41,522 nt of DNA from an uncultured Lachnospiraceae bacterium. Its GTDB lineage: Bacteria; Bacillota; Clostridia; Lachnospirales; Lachnospiraceae. The notes under the pieces are model-generated. The model did no database searches. It saw nothing but the letters and a program-made list of their open reading frames with translations, and was not told where the DNA came from. Within the stretch, counting starts at the first letter, position 1. Every line of letters begins with the position of its first letter. Position numbers and translations under genes: made by a program. The stretch covers positions 1-41,522 of the forward strand of contig CAMWHY010000007.1 in NCBI GenBank assembly GCA_947174185.1, read 5' to 3'. Shown here piece after piece: positions 1 to 10,089 of this stretch.

Positions 1-193
1 CGGTCTGCAGACCGGCGGCGGTGATGGCAAAGACCAGCGCCGTCAGGGGAGTGACGAGCTGGTAGATTCCGATGCTTTCTTCAGTAAATTGTCTGGAAAG
101 ATAAATGCGGTAAAAAAAGCCGAGAAAGCGGCTTAGGAATCCGGCAGCAGTCAGGATAAGCGTGCCTTTGATCAAACGGTGTGCATTGGACAT
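1..193 (-). CDS. spoVB: SpoVB-like polysaccharide biosynthesis/MOP-family flippase, N-terminal part only (runs off window edge)
   Basis: Own translation of minus strand from ATG at 193: MSNAHRLIKGTLILTAAGFLSRFLGFFYRIYLSRQFTEESIGIYQLVTPLTALVFAITAAGLQT; matches the SpoVB/MurJ-like N-terminus. Not in ORF track because truncated. Confidence 0.85.
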   Translation of the reverse strand, partial: MSNAHRLIKGTLILTAAGFLSRFLGFFYRIYLSRQFTEESIGIYQLVTPLTALVFAITAAGLQT

Positions 194-321
194 AGAGAGA
201 AACCTGCGGGACTTATTTCTTTCAATTATATGAGATCAGAAAGGTAAATATGAAAGGGGGAAGATTGCTAATGTAACAGTTAATAGTATATTAGAATAAT
301 AACAGCATAATAGCAGCATAC

Positions 322-420
322 GGTTTACATAACTTTTTGTTTCAATATCTATGTTCCCAAAACAGCATAAATGCAATCATTTTTGGAACATAGATATTAA
401 AACTTCGAGTTATGTAAACC
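322..420. repeat. Long imperfect inverted repeat (hairpin or MITE-like element)
   Basis: GGTTTACATAACT...AATATCTATGTTCC at left versus GGAACATAGATATT...AGTTATGTAAACC at right, with 13-14 bp perfect outer and inner blocks. Confidence 0.75.
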
Positions 421-638
421 TTGCACATGTGTTTATGGGACATAAATCCTTCAAGATTATCAAGTTTCTTTTTGTGTAATCTGATATCATATATCCTGAT
501 ATAGGATTTATGACACCCGGATCATAAAGGGCTATAATTGTAAAATGTTGATTTAAGTGTTTCTACGTCGGATTTGCGCCACGAAATAGCATGATTTTAC
601 TGCAAATCCGTGCGCATTCATAGAATAAGTGCAGCGTA

Positions 639-1457
639 TCAGAATGGATAAAATATGGGTTTGCGGTGTTCAAAGACGCAGTAATGACGGAAACCGCAGT
701 CAGTGAGAAGACTGGCGGCTTTGTTAAAATCAGAAGCAATATGCGAGGGATCATGGGCATCGCTGCCGATGGTCAGGATCTCGCCGCCCAGTTCTTTGTA
801 CCGAAGTAGAATCTCGCGACAGGGGTGGGGTGCGCCAAGGGCATATGCATAGCCGCTGGTATTTAACTCGATGCCTTTGCCCTGTTCTATGAGAGCGCGG
901 AGAATGGAGTCGATCACTTCCTGATAATCCGGATACCGGAATTTCGTATTTTTTGTCGGACCGTAGCGAAGGACATAGTCTAAATGACCGTAGACGTCAA
1001 AATCCAGGTGGGAAGAAATACATTCTTTGATATAGGTAAAATATTCCAGATAAGCTTCCTGTTCGTCCCGGCCCACAAAAAAGTTTTTCAAATAAGGATC
1101 TTTGTGGTTGCACAGGTGGGAGGAACCTATGATAAAATCAAAATCGTAGACAGACGCATAGTCTTTTAACTGCTCTGCGATATGGGTCTGGAGTCCCAGT
1201 TCAATCCCAAAACGGATATCAAGCCGGTCATTATATTTGGCCTGCATTTTTCGCAACTCCTTCAGATAGGCATCCGTATCCGTTTCAAAAAGACCCTGCG
1301 GTTCACCCGGTTCATAGACAAAATCAAAGTCCTGATGCTCGGTGAAGCAGATGTATTTTAAGCCCAGTTCTAATGCACGGCTGATCATGGCCTCTATAGG
1401 AGCGTCGGAATCGCCGGAGTGATGGGTGTGCATATGGCAGTCTGCAAGGATAGGCAT
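639..1457 (-). CDS. PHP-domain phosphoesterase, histidinol-phosphatase (HisJ/HisK type) family
   Basis: MPILADCHMHTHHSGDSDAP; HxH motif, GSSH, GSDAH motifs; start chosen at 1457 because AGGAGG precedes it. Confidence 0.85.
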   Translation of the reverse strand: MPILADCHMHTHHSGDSDAPIEAMISRALELGLKYICFTEHQDFDFVYEPGEPQGLFETDTDAYLKELRKMQAKYNDRLDIRFGIELGLQTHIAEQLKDYASVYDFDFIIGSSHLCNHKDPYLKNFFVGRDEQEAYLEYFTYIKECISSHLDFDVYGHLDYVLRYGPTKNTKFRYPDYQEVIDSILRALIEQGKGIELNTSGYAYALGAPHPCREILLRYKELGGEILTIGSDAHDPSHIASDFNKAASLLTDCGFRHYCVFEHRKPIFYPF

Positions 1458-1623
1458 GGTAGATCCTCCTGAATATCGTTTGTCCAATCCCCACGCATTA
1501 TATGGAGCTTTTATGGAAGTAAATTTCTAATAGAATCGGCATTCTGTGTCCATGCGTAGGGCAATGTTTACGTGTATCATACCACATTTTATTAATTTAT
1601 GGAAAATTTTTCTAGGATATGTC

Positions 1624-1652
1624 TTGAAAAAATAGGACAAATTGGTTACAAT
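1624..1652 (+). promoter_or_regulatory. Sigma-A type promoter for gapA
   Basis: TTGAAA - 17 bp - TACAAT. Confidence 0.7.
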
Positions 1653-1697
1653 AGTTTTCAGTTGAGTACAACATTATCTTTTCAGGAGGAAAACAAA

Positions 1698-2699
1698 ATG
1701 GCAGTTAAAGTAGCAATTAATGGTTTTGGTCGTATTGGTCGTCTGGCATTCAGACAGATGTTCGGTGCAGAGGGATACGATGTAGTAGCAATCAATGATC
1801 TGACATCTCCTAAGATGTTAGCACACCTTTTGAAGTATGATTCTTCACAGGGTAAATATGCAAAAGCTGATACAGTATCTGCTGGTGAAGATTCTATTAC
1901 TGTAGATGGTAAGACACTTAAGATTTATAAAGAGCCGGATGCTAATAATTGTCCTTGGGGCGAGCTTGGCGTAGATGTAGTTCTGGAGTGCTCCGGATTC
2001 TATACTTCCAAAGATAAGGCTCAGGCACATATCAATGCCGGCGCTAAGAAGGTAGTTATCTCTGCTCCTGCAGGAAATGATCTTCCTACTATCGTTTACA
2101 ATGTTAACCATGAGACATTGAAGGCTTCTGATACAATTATCTCAGCAGCTTCCTGTACAACAAACTGCTTAGCTCCTATGGCTAAGGCTCTGAATGACCT
2201 TGCTGGCATCAAGTCCGGTATCATGAGCACGATCCACGCTTACACAGGTGATCAGATGATCCTTGACGGTCCTCAGAGAAAGGGCGACCTTAGAAGATCC
2301 CGTGCAGGTGCGGTTAATATCGTTCCTAACTCCACAGGTGCAGCTAAGGCTATCGGTCTTGTTATTCCTGAACTGAACGGAAAGCTGATCGGTTCTGCAC
2401 AGCGTGTTCCGACTCCTACAGGTTCTACAACAATCCTTGTAGCTACAGTAGAGAAGTCCGTAACGAAGGAAGAGATCAATGCAGCTATGAAGGCAGCAGC
2501 TACAGAGTCCTTCGGATACAATGAGGATGAGATCGTTTCCAGCGATATCGTAGGAAGCACATATGGTTCCATCTTTGATGCAACACAGACCATGGTTGGC
2601 GCTGACAATCTTGTTCAGGTAGTTTCCTGGTATGACAATGAGAACAGCTACACAAGCCAGATGGTTAGAACAATCAAGTATTTTGCTGAGCTTCAGTAA
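1698..2699 (+). CDS. gapA: Glyceraldehyde-3-phosphate dehydrogenase, type I
   Basis: [30 protein letters not shown] active site; SD AGGAGG upstream of ATG 1698. Confidence 0.98.
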   Translation: MAVKVAINGFGRIGRLAFRQMFGAEGYDVVAINDLTSPKMLAHLLKYDSSQGKYAKADTVSAGEDSITVDGKTLKIYKEPDANNCPWGELGVDVVLECSGFYTSKDKAQAHINAGAKKVVISAPAGNDLPTIVYNVNHETLKASDTIISAASCTTNCLAPMAKALNDLAGIKSGIMSTIHAYTGDQMILDGPQRKGDLRRSRAGAVNIVPNSTGAAKAIGLVIPELNGKLIGSAQRVPTPTGSTTILVATVEKSVTKEEINAAMKAAATESFGYNEDEIVSSDIVGSTYGSIFDATQTMVGADNLVQVVSWYDNENSYTSQMVRTIKYFAELQ

Positions 2700-2749
2700 T
2701 TTGCATCACGATTGATGATTTACCAGCTTGCTTTATAAGCAGACTTAAG

Positions 2750-2782
2750 AGGTCCGGTCCTAATAGGGCCGGACCTTATTTC
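2750..2782 (+). terminator. Hairpin terminator after gapA
   Basis: AGGTCCGG-TCCTAATAGGG-CCGGACCT followed by TATTTCTT. Confidence 0.7.
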
Positions 2783-2831
2783 TTCCCGGAATGCGATTAT
2801 AATATATTATTATATTAAGGAGGACATGGAC

Positions 2832-4055
2832 ATGTCATTAAACAAAAAGTCAGTGGATGATATCAACGTAAGCGGAAAGCGCGTCTTAGTAAGATGCGAC
2901 TTTAACGTACCTTTAAAGAACGGTGAGATCACAGATGAAACCCGTATCAATGCGGCGCTTCCTACTATTCAGAAACTGCTTAAGGATGGCGGCAAGGTAA
3001 TCCTTTGCTCCCACCTGGGTAAGGTAAAGAATGGACCGAACGAGGGGGAATCCCTTGCACCTGTTGCTAAGAGACTTTCCGAGAAACTTGGCAAAGAAGT
3101 TAATTTTGTAGCTGATTACAATGTAACAGGCGAGGCTGCAACAAAGGCTGTTGCTGATATGAAGGAAGGGGATGTTGTTCTGCTTCAGAATACACGTTTC
3201 CGTGGTTCCGAAGAGACAAAGAACGGAGAGGCATTCTCCAAAGAACTGGCTGATCTTTGCGATGCATACGTATGTGATGCATTCGGATCTTCCCATCGTG
3301 CGCATGCTTCTGTTGCAGGCGTAACAGACTGTGTCCGCGCAAAGGGCGGTGAGTGTGCTGTTGGTTACCTGATGCAGAAGGAGATAGATTTCCTTGGCAA
3401 TGCGGTAGAGAATCCGGTGAGACCCTTTGTAGCAATCCTTGGCGGCGCTAAGGTAGCTGATAAGTTAAATGTTATCAATAATCTGCTGGAGAAGTGTGAT
3501 ACGCTGATCATCGGCGGCGGCATGGCATTTACGTTCTTAAAGGCACAGGGTTATGAGATCGGTAAGTCCCTTGTTGACGAAGAGAAACTTGATTATTGTA
3601 AGGAAATGATGGCTAAGGCAGAAAAGCTTGGTAAGAAACTGCTTCTTCCGATCGACACCACAATCGCAGCGAACTTCCCGGATCCTATTGACGGACCCAT
3701 CGATGTTCAGGTTGTAGATGCCGACAAGATCCCTGCTGATATGGAAGGTCTTGATATCGGAACAAAGACAGCAGAGCTTTATGCTGATGCAGTGAAATCT
3801 GCTAAGACAGTTGTATGGAACGGACCTATGGGTGTATTCGAGAATCCGACTCTGGCAAAAGGTACGATTGCTGTAGCGAAATCTCTTGCTGAGACAGATG
3901 CAACCACGATCATCGGCGGCGGCGATTCCGCAGCGGCTGTTAACCAGTTAGGATTTGCAGATAAGATGAGCCATATTTCCACAGGCGGCGGAGCTTCTCT
4001 TGAGTTCTTAGAGGGCAAGGAGCTGCCGGGCGTTGTAGCTGCAGACGATAAATAA
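2832..4055 (+). CDS. pgk: Phosphoglycerate kinase
   Basis: [36 protein letters not shown] motifs. Confidence 0.98.
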   Translation: MSLNKKSVDDINVSGKRVLVRCDFNVPLKNGEITDETRINAALPTIQKLLKDGGKVILCSHLGKVKNGPNEGESLAPVAKRLSEKLGKEVNFVADYNVTGEAATKAVADMKEGDVVLLQNTRFRGSEETKNGEAFSKELADLCDAYVCDAFGSSHRAHASVAGVTDCVRAKGGECAVGYLMQKEIDFLGNAVENPVRPFVAILGGAKVADKLNVINNLLEKCDTLIIGGGMAFTFLKAQGYEIGKSLVDEEKLDYCKEMMAKAEKLGKKLLLPIDTTIAANFPDPIDGPIDVQVVDADKIPADMEGLDIGTKTAELYADAVKSAKTVVWNGPMGVFENPTLAKGTIAVAKSLAETDATTIIGGGDSAAAVNQLGFADKMSHISTGGGASLEFLEGKELPGVVAADDK

Positions 4056-4088
4056 ATATAGGTTAAAATATGTGAGAGGAGAAAAATC

Positions 4089-4838
4089 ATGGCAAGAAAA
4101 AAGATTATTGCCGGCAACTGGAAGATGAACATGACTCCCAGTGAGGCAGTTAAATTGGTGGAAGAACTGAAACCGTTGGTAAAGAATGAGGAAGTGGATG
4201 TTGTATATTGCGTACCTGCAATTGACATTGTTCCGGTAGTAGAAGCAGTAAAGGGAACTAATGTAGAAGTTGGCGCAGAGAATATGTACTTTGAGGAGAA
4301 GGGTGCTTATACAGGCGAAATCTCCGCTGCAATGTTAGTGGATGCGGGCGTAAAGTATGTTATCATCGGACATTCCGAGAGACGTGATTACTTTAAGGAG
4401 TGCGACTGCCTTCTGAATAAGAAAGTTAAAAAGGCATTGGAAGCAGGACTTGTTCCTATTCTTTGCTGCGGTGAAACCCTTGAGCAGAGAGAAATGGGCG
4501 TGACCATGGACTGGATCAGGCTGCAGATCAAATCCGATCTGGATGGAGTTACCGCAGATCAGGTAAAGGGTATTGTCATTGCTTATGAGCCGATCTGGGC
4601 GATCGGAACAGGCAAGACAGCTACGACAGAGCAGGCTGAAGAAGTGTGCAAGGGCATCCGTGACTGCATCGCTGAGATGTATGACGGAGCTACAGCAGAG
4701 GCTGTTCGTATTCAGTACGGCGGATCTGTTAATGCGGGTAATGCTGCAGAACTGTTTGCACAGCCGGATATTGACGGCGGACTTGTGGGCGGCGCATCTC
4801 TCAAGGCTGATTTCGGAAAGATCGTTTGCTATAAGTAG
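4089..4838 (+). CDS. tpiA: Triose-phosphate isomerase
   Basis: [25 protein letters not shown] motifs. Confidence 0.98.
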   Translation: MARKKIIAGNWKMNMTPSEAVKLVEELKPLVKNEEVDVVYCVPAIDIVPVVEAVKGTNVEVGAENMYFEEKGAYTGEISAAMLVDAGVKYVIIGHSERRDYFKECDCLLNKKVKKALEAGLVPILCCGETLEQREMGVTMDWIRLQIKSDLDGVTADQVKGIVIAYEPIWAIGTGKTATTEQAEEVCKGIRDCIAEMYDGATAEAVRIQYGGSVNAGNAAELFAQPDIDGGLVGGASLKADFGKIVCYK

Positions 4839-4863
4839 GGATAAGAACAAAAAATCATAATCA

Positions 4864-4902
4864 TAAAAATGATATCGTTCATTATGAACGGTATCATTTT
4901 TT
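4864..4902 (+). terminator. Intrinsic terminator after tpiA
   Basis: AAAAATGATATCGTTC-ATTAT-GAACGGTATCATTTTTT. Confidence 0.8.
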
Positions 4903-5087
4903 ATGATAGGTTAATTTATTATATTAAACAAAATATACATATTATTTGCAGAGTATTTTAGTTCCTTTATGGTTGTATCCATTCTTTTGATGTGGTAAAA
5001 TATGGAGAAATGAGTTTTAGCAAAATGTGTTAGACCAGGTTTTATAATAGGTAACTGGGAAAAATAATTGGATAATAGAGGTTGAGT

Positions 5088-6560
5088 ATGGAAGATTTGG
5101 AAAAATTGAACAAGGAAACCAGAAGGAAAGAAAAACAGCATGCAAAAGGGAAATTATTTGCGACAGAAAGATTAGCGTTATTGTATGATGACGGGGTATA
5201 CCGGGAATTGACGAATCCCAATGGCAGGGACGGCGTATATGTATGTATCGGAAAGGTTTTTGGTCAGGAGGTTGTGTCGGTTACCCATGATTTCACATAT
5301 AAGGGCGGTAGCTTTGGAATACAGCAGAGCAGAAACATTATCAAAGCCCAGAAGCTGGCAATTAAGAAAAAGTGTCCTTATGTCATGCTGAATGATTCCG
5401 GCGGCGCGAGGATACAGGAAGGGATCGATGGACTTGCTGGTCTTGGCGATATGTTTTGCAATATGGTAGATGCATCAGGATATATACCACAGTATTCTGT
5501 GATCCTGGGCCCATGTGCAGGCGGGATCGCTTATGCAGCGGGACTTTCCGACTTTGTATTTATGGTGCAGGGGATTGGTCAGATGTATGTGACCGGGCCT
5601 AAGGTGGTAAAAAGCGTCGGACTGGGTTCTGTTACGGCAGAGGAGCTGGGCGGTGTGAAGCTTCATTCGGAGGTCAGCGGCTGCGCGCACTTTAATTATG
5701 AAGATGAAAAAACGTGTTTTGAGGACTTGAGGAAACTGATTTCTGTCATTCCGCCATGCAGCAAGAGTAATACGGCTGTTCCTGCAAAAGATAATTTCAT
5801 CAAACAAAAAGAATTTTCATTTCAGCTTCCGGAAAGCGACCGGCATGGTTATGATATCCGTGAGCTGATCCGCGATATTGTGGATGATGACAGTTTTATG
5901 GAGATTCATTCCATGTTTGCGCAGTCGGTGGTCGTAGGCTTTGCAAAACTGTATGGAATCTCGGTTGGTATTATCGCCAATCAGTCAATGTGCAATGCCG
6001 GTACGCTGGACTGCGACACAAGTGATAAGGCTGCCAGACTGGTGAGATTTTGCGACGCGTTTCATATTCCAGTGATTACGTTTACGGATGTGACCGGATT
6101 TCTGCCGGGACTGGAACAGGAAAGTAAAGGGGTTATTCGGCATGGGGCAAAGCTGTTGTATGCGTTTGCGGAGTCAACAGTGCCCAAGGTCAACGTGATC
6201 GTCCGGAAAGCATATGGAGGGGCGTACATTGCGATGAACAGTCGGACGATGCGGGCTGACAAGGTATTCGCGTGGCCGTCTGCCAAAATTGCGGTGATGG
6301 GAGAGCAGGGAGCTGTTGAGATCCTTTATGCAAAGGAAGTAAAACAGATGGATAAAGAAGCCCGCGAAGCCTTTCTTGCTGAAAAGGCGGAAGAGTACCA
6401 GAGAGATGTAGTCGGTTACAAGCTGGGTATGGAACATGGTTATATCGATGAACTGATCATGCCGGAGCAGACAAGGGATAAGATTTATGATGTGATTGTG
6501 AAACATAAAAGGAAAAGCATCTTGAGAATGAAGAAAAAACACGGCAATATTCCTCTCTAA
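5088..6560 (+). CDS. Acyl-CoA carboxylase carboxyltransferase (beta/alpha-type) subunit
   Basis: Carboxyltransferase fold signatures: LNDSGGARIQEG, GPCAGGIAYAAG, VTGPKVVK, ITFTDVTGFLPG, RKAYGGAYIAMNS, WPSAKIAVMGEQGA. Confidence 0.85.
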   Translation: MEDLEKLNKETRRKEKQHAKGKLFATERLALLYDDGVYRELTNPNGRDGVYVCIGKVFGQEVVSVTHDFTYKGGSFGIQQSRNIIKAQKLAIKKKCPYVMLNDSGGARIQEGIDGLAGLGDMFCNMVDASGYIPQYSVILGPCAGGIAYAAGLSDFVFMVQGIGQMYVTGPKVVKSVGLGSVTAEELGGVKLHSEVSGCAHFNYEDEKTCFEDLRKLISVIPPCSKSNTAVPAKDNFIKQKEFSFQLPESDRHGYDIRELIRDIVDDDSFMEIHSMFAQSVVVGFAKLYGISVGIIANQSMCNAGTLDCDTSDKAARLVRFCDAFHIPVITFTDVTGFLPGLEQESKGVIRHGAKLLYAFAESTVPKVNVIVRKAYGGAYIAMNSRTMRADKVFAWPSAKIAVMGEQGAVEILYAKEVKQMDKEAREAFLAEKAEEYQRDVVGYKLGMEHGYIDELIMPEQTRDKIYDVIVKHKRKSILRMKKKHGNIPL

Positions 6561-6764
6561 AATAGTGAAGATATCTGTGGCAGAAGGATGAAAATTCAAC
6601 AGTTAAAGACCCCTCTGGATAAGGCAAGATCTTTAGGATGCCCAATATTGGATTTCCTACGGTTTCATAGTCAATAATTTAGCTTCATGAAAATAATTGA
6701 CTGAACATATAAATAATGATAAAATTTAAAATAGTTTCTGGTAAAAAAAGGAGGATAATCCGTA

Positions 6765-8378
6765 ATGAGAAAAGGGAGAATAAGAAGATCATTATTGTCC
6801 GCATTGTTGGTGGCTGTGATGCTGATCGGGAACTGCCTGGTTGTTAGCGCCGCGCCTCAGACGATGCCAGATGGAACCGTTTTTGATGCTGAATATTATG
6901 CGCAGAGCAATCCGGATGTTGCAGCGGCAGTCGGAACGGACGCAAATGCGTTATATCAGCATTATGTTAATTTTGGCAGGGCAGAAGGCAGATTGCCGTA
7001 TGCAGGTGCAACACCGGCTGTTACACCCAGCGCGGGTACTGTTGCTGCAGGTCCTGGCGCAAGACTGCTGGACAGATCTACGATTCAGTTTTCAGCACAT
7101 TTTACAAGCCTGCCTGCTTCTGATGACGGTGTGCTGTATGTATATGAGCTGGCTGTTTTTGAGGATGCGGTACCTGCAGGACGCGCGCCTATCATGAGCT
7201 TGCCGATGACTGCTGATCCAGTGGTTACATTCCCTTATACAGCAGCAAGACTGTATGAGAAATTTGCTTTTGTTACAATTAAGGGCGGTGTTCCTACAAT
7301 TGTAGGCAACCCTCAGTTTATTACAAATCCTGAAGTGCTGGCGGATAAGAATGTTTCCAGACCTGCAGCATTCCATGGCTTACAGGGACCTACCCATCAG
7401 TATCAGTTTAATAATTACCCGATGCAGGGCGGCGGTAACAATGGTTATCCCATTGGATATCTGGCGAAGACGGTTGCCCTGTTAAATAATTCTGGCAATC
7501 CTACTATTACGCATCCCCTTGGACGCTCCGGTTATGCCGGGGATCCGCATCCGGTTGATGAGCAGTTCAATATTTTCATGTTTAACGCAACCGATCAGGC
7601 GGGCGTCGACGCATTGACAAGCGAAGTAAGCTGGCTGGCGAGAAATGGCAGCGCCGACGTATTCATCATCGGAAACGAAGTAAATGTGCGTAAGTGGAAT
7701 TATATTCAGTGGCAGGGTGGTGTTTCATGGGATTATTATGTAGATCAGTATGCGGATGCATTCCGTGTTATGTATAATGCGATCAAGAGCCAGAATGCGG
7801 GCGCAGAAGTGCTGATTTGTATTGACCAGTGCTGGGACAGAGACCGTGCCGTAGACAGATATAATTACATCGATGGAAAAGATTTCTGCGATACTTTTAA
7901 TTCCATTATTTCAGCAGGTGGAAATATCGATTGGGGTATTGCTGTGCATCCCCATCCCGTTCCACTGACCAACGCGAAGTTCTGGGCAACCGGTTCTTAT
8001 GAGAGGGCTCAGATCAACAGTAATAGGATGATTACTTTTGAGAACCTCAGTGTAGTAGTCAATTATCTGTCACAGCCGCAGTTCTTAGCTCCTGATGGCA
8101 GCAGACGTTACATTATTGATAGTGAGGAAGGACTGGTAAATACACAGGGCGATGCTGTGCAGGGTGCAGCAATTGCTGCAGCTTATGAGTCGGCAAGGAG
8201 AAATGGCTTGTCGCAGATCATCTTCTTAGGGGATAATCACGGTCCGGGTCTGGATTATACTATGACAGGTCAGGCTGCAGCCGTATATAATTCATTTGGA
8301 ACTCCTCAGGAAGCTGCTTACATGGAGTGGGCAAAGGGCGTGATCGGTATCAGCGATTGGAGCCAGGTATTGCGGTAA
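6765..8378 (+). CDS. Secreted protein, likely DUF5722/glycoside-hydrolase-like
   Basis: Signal peptide (RRSLLSALLVAVMLIGNCLVVSAA), FDAEYYAQSNPDVAAAVGTDANALYQHYVNFGRAEGRLP repeat, then a barrel-like domain with IIGNEVN, AVHPHPV and IDSEEG motifs. Confidence 0.6.
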   Translation: MRKGRIRRSLLSALLVAVMLIGNCLVVSAAPQTMPDGTVFDAEYYAQSNPDVAAAVGTDANALYQHYVNFGRAEGRLPYAGATPAVTPSAGTVAAGPGARLLDRSTIQFSAHFTSLPASDDGVLYVYELAVFEDAVPAGRAPIMSLPMTADPVVTFPYTAARLYEKFAFVTIKGGVPTIVGNPQFITNPEVLADKNVSRPAAFHGLQGPTHQYQFNNYPMQGGGNNGYPIGYLAKTVALLNNSGNPTITHPLGRSGYAGDPHPVDEQFNIFMFNATDQAGVDALTSEVSWLARNGSADVFIIGNEVNVRKWNYIQWQGGVSWDYYVDQYADAFRVMYNAIKSQNAGAEVLICIDQCWDRDRAVDRYNYIDGKDFCDTFNSIISAGGNIDWGIAVHPHPVPLTNAKFWATGSYERAQINSNRMITFENLSVVVNYLSQPQFLAPDGSRRYIIDSEEGLVNTQGDAVQGAAIAAAYESARRNGLSQIIFLGDNHGPGLDYTMTGQAAAVYNSFGTPQEAAYMEWAKGVIGISDWSQVLR

Positions 8379-8410
8379 GCATTTCCGGACAAAAAAGAGT
8401 TGAATACAGA

Positions 8411-8446
8411 GAGCCGGACGAGACAGTGTCGTCCGGTTCTTTTTTA
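8411..8446 (+). terminator. Intrinsic terminator
   Basis: AGCCGGACGA-GACAGTG-TCGTCCGGTT followed by CTTTTTT. Confidence 0.85.
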
Positions 8447-8504
8447 GGGAAACGTTGATTTAATCAGTGCTTCCTTAGAAACAGGAAAGGAAGGAGATAC
8501 TGCC

Positions 8505-9992
8505 ATGGGAGAAAAGAGGATCTTAGAACAGTCGGACAGAAGAGAACGGATGCTGATGGGGCTTTATCTTTTTATTTTTCTGATTGTGGCATCTTCTATC
8601 GCACTGGCACAGCCTCTTAATGACACGCCGCCCGTCTATGCCAATGCGCCGGATGAACATGCAAGGTATCTGGCCCCGAAGTACATCTGTGAACATGGTA
8701 AACTCCCCACCGCTTATGATGAGGAAGTGCGTATTCCGGGATATGGTTCCTCCTATGCGCTTTATAATGTGCTGCCGTATATTTTCATGGGATGGGTAAT
8801 GCGTTTTGTGGATCTGTTTACAGACAGTGAATTATACTTATTATATAGTGCGCGTTTTGTCAATGTCCTGTTTGGTGCAGCTATGGCTTTTGTGGTCAGA
8901 AAACTGGCGGTCAGGATCTTCGATGAGGAAGCGAAAAAGATTTATCTGGACTGGCTGTTCTGTTTTTTGGTAATGTTCATGCCACAGAGCCTGTTCCTTC
9001 ATACTTATGTGAATACGGATTCTCTGGCAATGCTTTCAACTGCGCTGATCTTATATGCGCTGGTCAGCATCTATCAGGAGGGATTTCGCATTTTCAATAG
9101 CGGCGTTTTATGTATTGGCGTGATATCATGTACACTTTCTTACTATAATGCGTACAGTTATATTGTCAGCGCAGTGCTGCTTTGCCTTGCTTATTTTGCT
9201 AAAACGGTTTCTGGAAAGCAGCAAAAGACCGGACAGAAAAGCCTAAGGATTTCTTATGATTGGAAAAACATGTTCCGCCATGCGCTGCCTATTACGGCAG
9301 TTATCTTATTGGGTACGGTGTGGTGGTTTATACGCAGCTATATCTTGTATGACGGTGACATTCTTGGATTTCGCACGGCGGACAAAATGATGGAATTGTA
9401 TGCGGTGGATAAGGTCAATCCATTGACGTCCCAGACGTATCAGCAGATGGGTTATACAATCTGGCAGATGATACGGGAAACAGACTATCTTACGATTGCA
9501 TATGCTTCTTTTGTTGGTGCCTATGGCTCCTTGTCTATTTTTGCAGATATCTGGATCTATCGATTTTATAAGCTGTTCTTTTATGGAGGATTGTTGGGAT
9601 ATATTGTTACGATTCCTGTCTATAGAAAGCAGCATGAGGGGAAACGGCTGTTTTTTCATGCCAATCTGATCTTCTGCATTCTTATGCCGGTATTTCTGAT
9701 GGTTTATTATGCATATACATCAGATTTTCAGGCACAGGGGAGATATATGATGCCGATGCTCCTGCCGCTTATGATATATGTTGTGAAGGGACTGGAACGG
9801 CTGGCTGCGCTTGTGCGGAGAGGGGTGGTTGGAAGCGTAGGGCAACCCGGCAGGGAGAGCCGGCCGGTGATTTGGGAAGCTGTTATGAGGATTTCTGTGA
9901 TCCTTGCAATGGCAGGCACTATCCTGATGCTGCTCTGGATGGTTTATGGGACAGCCATGCCGATTTACTGCCAATTCTTGACAGTTAACTGA
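8505..9992 (+). CDS. Polytopic membrane protein, DUF2142/glycosyltransferase (GT-C) like
   Basis: About 10 hydrophobic segments; NAPDEHARYLAPKYICEHGKLPT near the first periplasmic loop resembles DUF2142/GT-C proteins. Confidence 0.55.
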   Translation: MGEKRILEQSDRRERMLMGLYLFIFLIVASSIALAQPLNDTPPVYANAPDEHARYLAPKYICEHGKLPTAYDEEVRIPGYGSSYALYNVLPYIFMGWVMRFVDLFTDSELYLLYSARFVNVLFGAAMAFVVRKLAVRIFDEEAKKIYLDWLFCFLVMFMPQSLFLHTYVNTDSLAMLSTALILYALVSIYQEGFRIFNSGVLCIGVISCTLSYYNAYSYIVSAVLLCLAYFAKTVSGKQQKTGQKSLRISYDWKNMFRHALPITAVILLGTVWWFIRSYILYDGDILGFRTADKMMELYAVDKVNPLTSQTYQQMGYTIWQMIRETDYLTIAYASFVGAYGSLSIFADIWIYRFYKLFFYGGLLGYIVTIPVYRKQHEGKRLFFHANLIFCILMPVFLMVYYAYTSDFQAQGRYMMPMLLPLMIYVVKGLERLAALVRRGVVGSVGQPGRESRPVIWEAVMRISVILAMAGTILMLLWMVYGTAMPIYCQFLTVN

Positions 9993-10089
9993 TAAATCGG
10001 TATAATTTTCTATATGTGAAATTGTGTGATTGCCTGCTTGTGATGGATTACGTAGGAGAGTTACAAGACAGGAAAAGGCGGGAACGGAT

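Noticed and set aside
3100-3435. 111-aa minus ORF inside pgk
   Set aside because: Antisense to a strongly supported core gene; low-complexity translation.
6600-6764. Possible c-di-GMP (GEMM) riboswitch
   Set aside because: No match to the GEMM-I or GEMM-II conserved cores I know; kept only as an unassigned structured leader.
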